DNA of 28,380 nucleotides from positions 1-28,380 of the IMG/VR virus record IMGVR_UViG_3300030117_006111. The stretch is one strand, 5' to 3'. Both the position numbers and the translations under genes were made by a program. The notes under the pieces are model-generated. The model was not told the origin of the DNA. It did not search any database and saw only the letters and a program-made list of their open reading frames with translations. This document shows positions 1-7,503 of this stretch, in pieces (positions within the stretch are counted from its first letter, which is position 1; each line of letters begins with the position of its first letter). The DNA comes from a virus.

Positions 1-2705
1 CTTGCCGCAGTTGGATCAATGCCTGCAGCACTAAGAACAGAGTCAACGCCTGCCCTCATTGAAGTGGGAATCTGCTTATAGATGTCCTCTCCCCTGTCCG
101 CAGCAAGCCTGACTTGTTGCTCTACAAGGTGGTTGAGAACCTGGTACATGTCTCCCTTGGCCGCTCTTGGCACTGCATCCAAAGCGTCATCTACACTTTG
201 ACCTGCCTTCACAAGAGGAATGACATAATCTAAAACCCCTTGTTCGCTGATTCCAATCGAACGATAAGCTTCTGGATCTGCAACCTTGCCAGCCTGAAGG
301 TCTTCAAGACCTTGGAGGGTTTTGTTTCCTCCAAGAGCCTCTCGAACATTGATGACGCCACGGTTTACATTCAAATCTACGTTGTTTTTGAATTGGTAAA
401 AACCAGGAGAAATCGCCGCAATAATCGCTTTGCTTCTGTATGGAGTGCCTTTGAACTGTCTTGCTGCAGCAGCGCCCCTCAACCCTCCGCGCACAGGCAT
501 TCCTACCCCAGCGAAAATAGGTCGTTCCCAGGCAACAAGAGTATCTGCAAGGACACCCGTCGTAGCCCACAACCGATAGGTTGATGATTGCCGGTCAACC
601 CCCCTCGCCAACATTTCATCAGTAATGTGCCTGGTAAGACCAACCTCACCAGTAGCCACGTTGCCTAAAACTCTAGCGAGGTACCCAGTGTCAGGATCTC
701 GGATGCCAAGGCCGTACCTGAAGTCTCGAGACGCAGGCGTCAACGGCAAATCAAACGGCAGCCGCATTTCGTTGTATAGCTCAGGAATAGCAGACGCTAC
801 ACGGAACAACTTGCCAGGAGTGTTTTCAACGTATCGAATCTGACCGTTAGAATCGACCTCTTGCTTCAGCATAAGCTCCGCAAAGCCGGTAGCAATATCT
901 TCGGTTGTGTCCCCTCCTGTAGCCCTCATTGCTTCTACGGTTTCGCCAGCACCAATAATCACTCCATCAATGAAAGAATCAATGCTTGGAATCGCACCAT
1001 TTTGATCATTGCTTGCAATAATCTCAGGTACGTTTTGAAGAATCTGACCAATAGGTAAAGACTCTAACAAAGACTGCAGGTTTTTTTCGTTGAGGGTTTG
1101 TTGTTGTCCAGGTTGTGCATAAAAAAATGCATCTGGAGAAGGATTAAATGCTCTGTCGTTTGCTTGAGCAATGAAGTACTCAAAGGTAAACCGAGGACTG
1201 CTGGAGTCTCCTTTTTCTGGGTTTTCTTTGGCATACTGTAGAGCAGTCTCAAGATCCAAATGATCTCTGTATTTGGCAGAAGAAGGCAAATCATTCCACG
1301 AAACGTTCCTTACCATTTGTAGAATGTCAGGTCGCAGTCTTTCTCTAAGCTCCTCTTCTGTAGCCCCTGCTCGTTTTTCAGCCTTATACGCTGTCACGAT
1401 TTGAGACCAAGATTCAGATGGTCTAGACGCGGCCAACATGTCTCTCATTCGTTCTGCGTCTTCCTCATTGTTTGCAAGAGCAGGCACCCAAACAGAATCA
1501 GAAAGCCCCATAAGAGTCTGTGTTCTGCTCGAAAGGTTTACCAGTCCTGCGGGCACAGCGAAAAAGTAACCGTCATCACCAGCGTCTTGTTTAAACAAAG
1601 GCGTTGGCCTAAAAAACTCGGAGGCATCTACTTTGCCCCACAACTTTCCAGCGCCATATCCAATTGCCCCACCAATAAAAGCACCAACGGTCATACCAAC
1701 AGGATTAAAGCCACCGGCTCTTACGCCGACCCTTGCTCCTGCGACGGCTGATCTTAACCCACCAGCGGTTCGCCCCAGTGTTCCAGCGCGTGGCAACAAG
1801 TATCCAAGGTTTTTGGTAGCAACAGCCGTTCCACCCACCGCTCCAGCAGTAGTAAAAAACGCAAGCTCCTTTGCAGTGGCTTGATCATCAAACGTCATTC
1901 CAGCGCGAGTCGCTTCTTCCACAGACATTGGTCTGCCGTAGTTCCAAACCGCAGACGTAGCAGATGGAAACCCTTCATTGTCAAGGACGTCTTGGATTTC
2001 TTTCTGTACGTCGCGCCTCATCTGGAAGCGTTGTTCATACCCAGGGGTGTCCGCGCCCACAGGAACATCAATTACTCTTCTGCGAAAAGCTCTTCCGACA
2101 CCATCTACAATCCCAGCACCCATGGTCATCTCATCAGGCCACTGAGACGGATTGGTTTTTTCTAAAAGCTCTTGAAGCTCTTCGTCGCTTTTACCTTCAT
2201 CAATAGCATTGTAGATATCAATGACTGGATTCTCTGAATGCAGCCCAAACCTAAGTTGTTGTGGGGCTTGTTCATAGAATCGTTTGACTGTGTCTAATGC
2301 TGGTCTTTCTGGAAACTCTGGAGCGAGATGACTTGGCGTGAATTGCTTTTGATAGATGAACCGATCCGCATCGTCCTGATACCATTGATCATCATGTCCA
2401 GGTCGCGACAACCTCATTTCATCGATTCGAGCGCTTCTTAGCTCAGACTCAAGGACTGCAAATTCGTCTGCGGAAACCGCTTCCGTCGCTGGAGAATAGT
2501 ATTGTTCTGCTTCTTCAACAGCCGCTACATCTGCCTCTGGGTCACTGACAAACTGACCACCAGGCACAACAAAGCCGGGTTCAGGATCATCATAAATCCC
2601 CTCTATTACTTCATAATCAGGAGCCTGAAAGTAATCATACGCCCTTTCTCGAGGCACAGTTTCAAACCCTTCGATGAGGTCAATGTCGTCCTGTTCTTCA
2701 GCCAA
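1..2705 (-). CDS. Large uncharacterised virion/ejection-type protein (C-terminus beyond window)
   Basis: An open frame runs from a TTG codon at 2705 to the left edge (900 full codons, no stop). An in-frame TAA lies two codons upstream of the TTG (2709-2711), and an AGG-type ribosome site (GGCAGG) sits 6 bases before it, so TTG is the earliest possible start. The N-terminus (MAEEQDDIDLIEG) is acidic. Residues about 282-357 form a long glycine/alanine-rich, mildly hydrophobic stretch (GAVGGTAVATKN ... GAFIGGAIGYGAGKLWG) that could insert in or cross a membrane. The rest looks helical and polar. No enzyme motif was recognised. It follows two other giant proteins in the last part of the late operon, 14 bases after the previous stop, where podoviruses encode internal virion proteins. 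That role is inferred from position, size and composition only. Confidence 0.85.
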   Translation of the reverse strand, partial: MAEEQDDIDLIEGFETVPRERAYDYFQAPDYEVIEGIYDDPEPGFVVPGGQFVSDPEADVAAVEEAEQYYSPATEAVSADEFAVLESELRSARIDEMRLSRPGHDDQWYQDDADRFIYQKQFTPSHLAPEFPERPALDTVKRFYEQAPQQLRFGLHSENPVIDIYNAIDEGKSDEELQELLEKTNPSQWPDEMTMGAGIVDGVGRAFRRRVIDVPVGADTPGYEQRFQMRRDVQKEIQDVLDNEGFPSATSAVWNYGRPMSVEEATRAGMTFDDQATAKELAFFTTAGAVGGTAVATKNLGYLLPRAGTLGRTAGGLRSAVAGARVGVRAGGFNPVGMTVGAFIGGAIGYGAGKLWGKVDASEFFRPTPLFKQDAGDDGYFFAVPAGLVNLSSRTQTLMGLSDSVWVPALANNEEDAERMRDMLAASRPSESWSQIVTAYKAEKRAGATEEELRERLRPDILQMVRNVSWNDLPSSAKYRDHLDLETALQYAKENPEKGDSSSPRFTFEYFIAQANDRAFNPSPDAFFYAQPGQQQTLNEKNLQSLLESLPIGQILQNVPEIIASNDQNGAIPSIDSFIDGVIIGAGETVEAMRATGGDTTEDIATGFAELMLKQEVDSNGQIRYVENTPGKLFRVASAIPELYNEMRLPFDLPLTPASRDFRYGLGIRDPDTGYLARVLGNVATGEVGLTRHITDEMLARGVDRQSSTYRLWATTGVLADTLVAWERPIFAGVGMPVRGGLRGAAAARQFKGTPYRSKAIIAAISPGFYQFKNNVDLNVNRGVINVREALGGNKTLQGLEDLQAGKVADPEAYRSIGISEQGVLDYVIPLVKAGQSVDDALDAVPRAAKGDMYQVLNHLVEQQVRLAADRGEDIYKQIPTSMRAGVDSVLSAAGIDPTAA

Positions 2706-2719
2706 AGCTTACCTGCCGT

Positions 2720-4780
2720 TTAGTATTCAAGGGCTACTGAGCCAGCGTATGTATATTCAGAGTTAATAATATCAGTGAAGTGTTGAATCGTGTAGGAGTC
2801 CCAAAGCAGTGCGTTTGTGGTTGCCAACCCTGCCCTTTCTTGAAAAGGAGTTTTATTTTGGCTTGAACCGCGAACCTGAACGGCTGTTTGTCTACCGGCT
2901 TCCATAATGTTGGACAAATGAATGGTTAGATCCTTAAGCTCTGAAACAGAAAGGCTGTTTGTTATTGAGACAACTTCTTTTTTGAAAGGATTAAACCATG
3001 ACTCGGCCAAATACGTTGGACCCGAACCAAGCTGATCTAAATTTATTTCTCCCTGTCTGTCCGGTGACCGTAGAGGTTTAGCTTTATCAAATCGGTAAAA
3101 TGCAACAAATCTTTCATGTACAGGCAAGCGCTGGTGATAGCTTTGTTCGTCGCCAACTCGAAGAGAAAGCGCGTAATCAACCCGTGAAGCATCATTAAAC
3201 TCTGGTTGAGACCTTAGAAGCAATGTGCTCATTTTTTCAAGAGCTTCTTTTACCTTGCCGTCAGACCTGTTTGCTGCACTGTCAAAAGAAAGCCTATAAA
3301 CATCTCGACTACCACCAGAATAACTTTCTGGTTGGCCTACATTTTCTCTCTGAGCAGGAAAACCAATGTATGATCGAGTCACACTTTGGGGTGCTCCTTG
3401 AAGACCAAACCTTACGCCAAGACCTTGCGTGTTGCCTTGTGCATGAGCAAAGCTGCCATCATGAGAGTGAATATCTCTAATTTGTCGGTAGGTTTTTCTG
3501 TAAGGCCAACTCTGTAAAGAATTAGGACGAGCACCCGCCTGACCTACATCTCGCAAATAAGGACGGTCTGGATCCATTCGGTCTAAAGCAGCAACGTGAA
3601 GAAGCGGAGAAAAACCAAACCCAGCTATTGTTGCAATGTCGAATGAATTGATCGCCCTATGAAGTTTAGGCGTGCCTCTCGAACGGCCAGCAAGAGCACG
3701 TTTTTTATTTCCAGGTTGATTTCCAGGTAAAAATTGTTCGGCTATGGATGACGGATCAAACAGAAGATCCATCGCCTCTGCGAACCTTTCGTAAGATACT
3801 AAATACCGTGAAGTATTAATAAAATTACTCTTTACTCGCTCTCGTTCACTCGGTTCAACAGCTTGGTTAATTCCAACGCTACTTAAAGCGTTTGTTAATG
3901 CATTTGAACTGTTTTTTTGAGCCTCTCTAGAGTTCACAAACTGGTAAAAAGCGTAATTGTATATTGAGGCAAGATCTTCTCTTGGGCTTTCCGACTGTGA
4001 AATACGGTCTTTTGCCGCGTCATATATGTCTAATTGCATTTGATAAAGACGTTCTTGTCCAAAAAGATTTTGATCTTCACCTACAAATTCGGTTGGCCCT
4101 CCTCTAAGGCCAAGAGTTAGCCCTTCCATAAGAACATTTTCAAGGCGTCTTGCCGCGCCATACGGGTGTCTAGGAAGAGGCATTGGATTACCTGGTCCAC
4201 CATATTGTTCATCTGTAAATTCATCAGATGTCGTGTACCCGTAAGATTCCCAAACCGGGACTGCTCTTTCCAACCAAATTCTATGTCCAGGTACAGTATT
4301 GTCTAAATCTTGGCTGTAATCTGTGTCGCTGTTTGGATTTAGATTTGTTGTTGGGTTGAAAGCTTCTTTGCTTTCTTGGTCCTGTTGATAGGAGCTAAGA
4401 GCATTTTGTATTGCATCATCTAAAGCCTGCAATCCGTCGTTTGTAGCAAATGGAGATTTCATCTTGGCCAAGCCATCATCAGCGTATTGACTTGATATAA
4501 AATCTGCCTCATTATCAGGCGCTACAAGAACAGGCTCAGGCTCAGGCGGAGTCTCAGGCGCTACAAGAACAGGCGCAGGCGCAGGCGTTTCGACAACAGG
4601 CGGGGTCTCAGGCGTAGGCGGAGGCTCAGGCGTAGGCGCAGGCGGAGGCTCAGGCGTAGGCGCAGGCGTAGGCGCAGGCGCAGGCGCACGTCGTCTTGGC
4701 GGAGGAGGTGGCTCAGGCAAAACCAGCGCCTCCATCATAGCTTTCAAGTTTGGATATGTTTCTGTGTTTTCTTCTGCCAT
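2720..4780 (-). CDS. Large virion-associated protein with proline-rich N-terminal linker
   Basis: This 686-residue protein is not recognised as a known family. I start it at ATG 4780 (MAEENTETYP), one base after the previous stop (TAA-A-ATG). The longer frame to 4852 would overlap the preceding gene by 71 bases and has no reason to be used. No strong ribosome site is seen, so translation is probably coupled. Residues about 25-90 are an almost pure X-Pro repeat (APTPAP, EPPPAP, ETPPEP) with the pentapeptide VLVAP twice, followed by acidic and then mixed helical sequence. The proline arm is rigid and extended and may reach through or along the tail or head wall. The remainder carries no visible catalytic motif. 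The context of ejection-type genes suggests a virion protein; this is inference. Confidence 0.85.
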   Translation of the reverse strand: MAEENTETYPNLKAMMEALVLPEPPPPPRRRAPAPAPTPAPTPEPPPAPTPEPPPTPETPPVVETPAPAPVLVAPETPPEPEPVLVAPDNEADFISSQYADDGLAKMKSPFATNDGLQALDDAIQNALSSYQQDQESKEAFNPTTNLNPNSDTDYSQDLDNTVPGHRIWLERAVPVWESYGYTTSDEFTDEQYGGPGNPMPLPRHPYGAARRLENVLMEGLTLGLRGGPTEFVGEDQNLFGQERLYQMQLDIYDAAKDRISQSESPREDLASIYNYAFYQFVNSREAQKNSSNALTNALSSVGINQAVEPSERERVKSNFINTSRYLVSYERFAEAMDLLFDPSSIAEQFLPGNQPGNKKRALAGRSRGTPKLHRAINSFDIATIAGFGFSPLLHVAALDRMDPDRPYLRDVGQAGARPNSLQSWPYRKTYRQIRDIHSHDGSFAHAQGNTQGLGVRFGLQGAPQSVTRSYIGFPAQRENVGQPESYSGGSRDVYRLSFDSAANRSDGKVKEALEKMSTLLLRSQPEFNDASRVDYALSLRVGDEQSYHQRLPVHERFVAFYRFDKAKPLRSPDRQGEINLDQLGSGPTYLAESWFNPFKKEVVSITNSLSVSELKDLTIHLSNIMEAGRQTAVQVRGSSQNKTPFQERAGLATTNALLWDSYTIQHFTDIINSEYTYAGSVALEY
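4515..4690. repeat. GC-rich hexamer and direct repeats encoding the X-Pro arm
   Basis: On the plus strand this is a string of aggcgc, aggcgt and aggctc hexamers (codons NCG-CCT or GAG-CCT on the coding strand). A 21-base direct repeat lies at 4515-4535 and 4554-4574, and a longer imperfect duplication around the motif ggcggaggctcaggcgtagg lies near 4615-4660. All units stay in frame, so copy-number changes would lengthen or shorten the Pro arm of the protein without breaking it. Confidence 0.8.
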
Positions 4781-4781
4781 T

Positions 4782-6680
4782 TTAAGAACCAAGCCCTGCC
4801 ATTTGTCTTTCCGACTCGACAATCCAGTTTTGAATGGAATCATTGAGTTCAACTAAACGTGAGTTGAGAGTATCAAAGTTGTCAGTATCTAAGGCAAGAT
4901 CAACTTGATTGACAATGGTTCTTCCCGCATCACCTGCAAGCTTTGGATCCATTAGGTCAATATCGTTCCTCAACGAAACAGCCTGTTGCTTGTATGCCTC
5001 TCTGTCGCCAGATGTGTACACACTGGAAAGGTTGTTGATTTGATCATCGTATTCATACGGTAGCCAAGAAAGCTCAGACAACGTCTCTTGATTGCCAGCA
5101 TCATCGAGCATGTCTGCAAAATTATTCGCAAACTCAGCAAAGGTTTCAGCATCATCTGGCTCATCGAATGTAAGCTCTCTAAGAGAGAGGCTAAAAATCT
5201 CACCCACAGTGTAGCCTGTCGCGTGTTGAACTTGATCCAATTGAGTTCTTACAAAAGAATTGTCTGCACTGTCTGAGAGGCTCAAAATCCTGTCTCTAAG
5301 GTTTACCAAGTCCTCGGCTGTTTCCGCCCTTTTAGAATCCAAAGCGACAGACCGAAGTTCGTTTTTAAAAAAGTCGAGAACATTACCGCCAAGACGGTTG
5401 GCTTCTTGCTCTCCAAGGCCCCTTCGCCTTGCGGCCACAGCTTCTTGTCTCCACCCATCAAACACCACGCTCTCAACTGCACCAGGCTCTAACTGGCCAG
5501 TAAACGCCTCATCTAAGATTCTACGACCTGCAGCAGGGCTTTGTTGATAGACCTTGGCAATCTCATCAATCAACCTAAGCTCAGATGTTGGTTCTTCTAA
5601 AGAGGAAATGTAAGGGTCGAATGCTTGCCCTGACAAAATAGCAGAACGTGCTGCAGACTCTTGCCTTGAGGCAATCTGCGATCTTCTTAAAGACTTTCGC
5701 AGGCTGTCGATTCTGGTGTCGTAAACACTCACGTCCACCGGCTTGTCCAAACCAGCGCTCAAAAGCATAGCGTCCAAATCAATCGACTGGGCTGCACCAA
5801 CTCCTCCTCGAGTTGCTCGCCTCTGTCGTCGCTCGATGTCTGCGTCAGTCACCGGCCCATAGTTCTGTCGATACTCTGTCATCAGGTTTAGGCGAAGAAT
5901 AGGCTTTGCGCCCACTGCATTTTCAGCAGTAAGGTCTCCAGCAGTAACAAAGCTTCCGTCTCTTAGTTGGAAAACAGGGTTTCTAAAGTCAGGCCGACCA
6001 GTGGCTTGTGCCGCAATCATGTTTGCGCCGACAATATCCCCTCTTTCAATCGCAGCTTGCTGAAGCTGTGCCGCAAGAGCCTCTCTTCTTTGAGCGTCTC
6101 CTCGACCTGTTGTTTTCGAAAGATCCTCAAAAACCGAAACGTACTCTCTGCTTTGATCGGTCCACATGCTTTGAGCACCGGCTGGGTCGTTCAAGTACTT
6201 TTGGGTCCAACCATCAAGAGTAAGCTCAGGGCGAAATTCACTACCAGTTCTTACTTTTTCAATAATCGCATTGGACTGAGGGTCTCGACGCATCGCGGCC
6301 TGATTGGCCCGCTGAATCTTCATAGATTCTGTTTCGATTCCGCCTCTTGCTCGTATTCGAGCCTGTGCAATATCTGCCTGATTATTCTGTAAGTTCCTTG
6401 CGTTTTGACCAAGCTGGCTGAGGTAGTCTTTTACAATCTCTGCCCGATCTGATCGGTCCTGTTCAATCAAGGATGCACGGTTTGCCAAAGCCTCAGTCAA
6501 AGACTCTTGCAGCGTCTTGTGCATGATTGCGCGTGTCCTTGGATCCAGCGCCTGCAGTGCTGCTTTTCTCTTAAACCTGTACTCTTCCTGAGCGTTTGCC
6601 CAGAAAGAAGCGATGAAGCGCTCGGCCAAGCTGACATCAGGAAAAGCAATAGGACTAAAATATGGTGGGACTACGGCCAT
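4782..6680 (-). CDS. Large helical virion/ejection-type protein
   Basis: This is a 632-residue protein starting at ATG 6680, with an AGGT ribosome site 4 bases before it (CGAGGTACATATG). It is rich in Ala, Arg, Asp, Glu and Gln. Long amphipathic helices are likely at residues about 20-130 and 290-480, and the C-terminal third is acidic (runs such as EPDDAETFAEF). No signal peptide, membrane segment or enzyme motif was seen, and no lytic transglycosylase Glu motif was found. It lies between the fibre-like gene and the proline-arm gene and shares an almost direct stop-start junction with the latter. Size, composition and position fit the internal virion proteins of short-tailed phages, but there is no family match I can name. 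Confidence 0.87.
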   Translation of the reverse strand: MAVVPPYFSPIAFPDVSLAERFIASFWANAQEEYRFKRKAALQALDPRTRAIMHKTLQESLTEALANRASLIEQDRSDRAEIVKDYLSQLGQNARNLQNNQADIAQARIRARGGIETESMKIQRANQAAMRRDPQSNAIIEKVRTGSEFRPELTLDGWTQKYLNDPAGAQSMWTDQSREYVSVFEDLSKTTGRGDAQRREALAAQLQQAAIERGDIVGANMIAAQATGRPDFRNPVFQLRDGSFVTAGDLTAENAVGAKPILRLNLMTEYRQNYGPVTDADIERRQRRATRGGVGAAQSIDLDAMLLSAGLDKPVDVSVYDTRIDSLRKSLRRSQIASRQESAARSAILSGQAFDPYISSLEEPTSELRLIDEIAKVYQQSPAAGRRILDEAFTGQLEPGAVESVVFDGWRQEAVAARRRGLGEQEANRLGGNVLDFFKNELRSVALDSKRAETAEDLVNLRDRILSLSDSADNSFVRTQLDQVQHATGYTVGEIFSLSLRELTFDEPDDAETFAEFANNFADMLDDAGNQETLSELSWLPYEYDDQINNLSSVYTSGDREAYKQQAVSLRNDIDLMDPKLAGDAGRTIVNQVDLALDTDNFDTLNSRLVELNDSIQNWIVESERQMAGLGS

Positions 6681-6730
6681 ATGTACCTCGGTTTAGTCTG
6701 ATTCTATAAGACGAGATGGCAAATGTCTCA

Positions 6731-7501
6731 TCAAGATCCTGATATGATGTTCCAGTTGCTACCATTAGATATGATGATCACCGCATCGTATTGAGATGAG
6801 TATGTCTTTGTCGTGGCCCCGTTAATGGTCTGAGTAGCAGCCCCGTCAATCACCATGTCGTTTGCAGCTAAGGTTTTATGAAACCCCAGCATGAGACCCT
6901 GACATGTTGTAGCACTGGGAAGGGTGATGGTGACATTCCCTCCGCCAGTAGAAACATTGTAGAACGTAGCTTGAGTAGATGTGATGGCTGTGTCCGTAGC
7001 AATGACGGTGAAACCAAACTCAACAGTCCGTACCTTCAACGAGTGTAAAAATGCACGCATACCAGGTTGAAGGGAACTGGAAGCCAGTGAAGCAGCGCGT
7101 TCGATTCGAGCAGCAAGCGCCCCTTCAATATCGTCTATCTGTTGTTGAAACCTAAACGAAGCGGCACCGATGGCTCGCTCGGCAAGCTGCCTTGCAGACT
7201 CAATCTTTTTCTCGAGGCTATTGACCTCTTTATTAATTCTAAAAGACAAGCTTCCTGCTGCAAGTTCAGCCAACTGTCTTGCCGAATCGATGTTGTTTTT
7301 TAATGACGCAGAGAGATTGCTTTCTGTAATTGGTTTTTTAGACGCATTGCTTCTAAGCTGCAATGTGTTGAAAGCACCCTGTTGGATGTGTTGCGCCTCA
7401 ATAGAATCTGGAGTCAAAACTCTGGCTTTTACTTGATCGGCCAAGTCATCTAAAGACAGGTCTGAAACTCGTCGGTCTCTTGTGCTTCCAGGCTTTGGCA
7501 C
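6731..7501 (-). CDS. Trimeric coiled-coil tail fibre / needle-like protein
   Basis: This is a 256-residue protein with a GTG start at 7501; the preceding stop is 2 bases away (TGATAGTG). Residues 1-60 are polar, with a 'D..I....I..GAFNTLQLRS' segment that often attaches fibre proteins. Residues 71-99 and 100-128 are a 29-residue tandem repeat (IDSARQLAE / IESARQLAE ... FR) with heptad character, a likely three-stranded coiled coil. From about 160 the chain becomes beta-rich and ends in a pattern common at phage fibre tips: VTITLPSA, then a TQTINGAT-like turn, then SSQYDAVIIISNGSNWNII. This C-terminal domain normally drives trimerisation or closes the fibre. It could be a tail needle, since P22 gp26 is also a trimeric coiled coil, or a short side fibre. 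It is encoded among the ejection proteins. Confidence 0.85.
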   Translation of the reverse strand: MPKPGSTRDRRVSDLSLDDLADQVKARVLTPDSIEAQHIQQGAFNTLQLRSNASKKPITESNLSASLKNNIDSARQLAELAAGSLSFRINKEVNSLEKKIESARQLAERAIGAASFRFQQQIDDIEGALAARIERAASLASSSLQPGMRAFLHSLKVRTVEFGFTVIATDTAITSTQATFYNVSTGGGNVTITLPSATTCQGLMLGFHKTLAANDMVIDGAATQTINGATTKTYSSQYDAVIIISNGSNWNIISGS

Positions 7502-7503
7502 TA

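Noticed and set aside
240-2723. Several plus- and minus-strand frames of 60-116 codons near the left edge
   Set aside because: A single minus-strand frame without stops covers the whole region and reads as a real protein; the others are shadows.
4515-4690. CRISPR-like or tandem-repeat array
   Set aside because: Units are contiguous coding hexamers without unique spacers, and they stay in frame in the protein.
4782-4852. Longer start (4852) for the proline-arm gene
   Set aside because: It would overlap the preceding gene by 71 bases; the ATG at 4780 lies one base after the stop and gives a normal coupled start.
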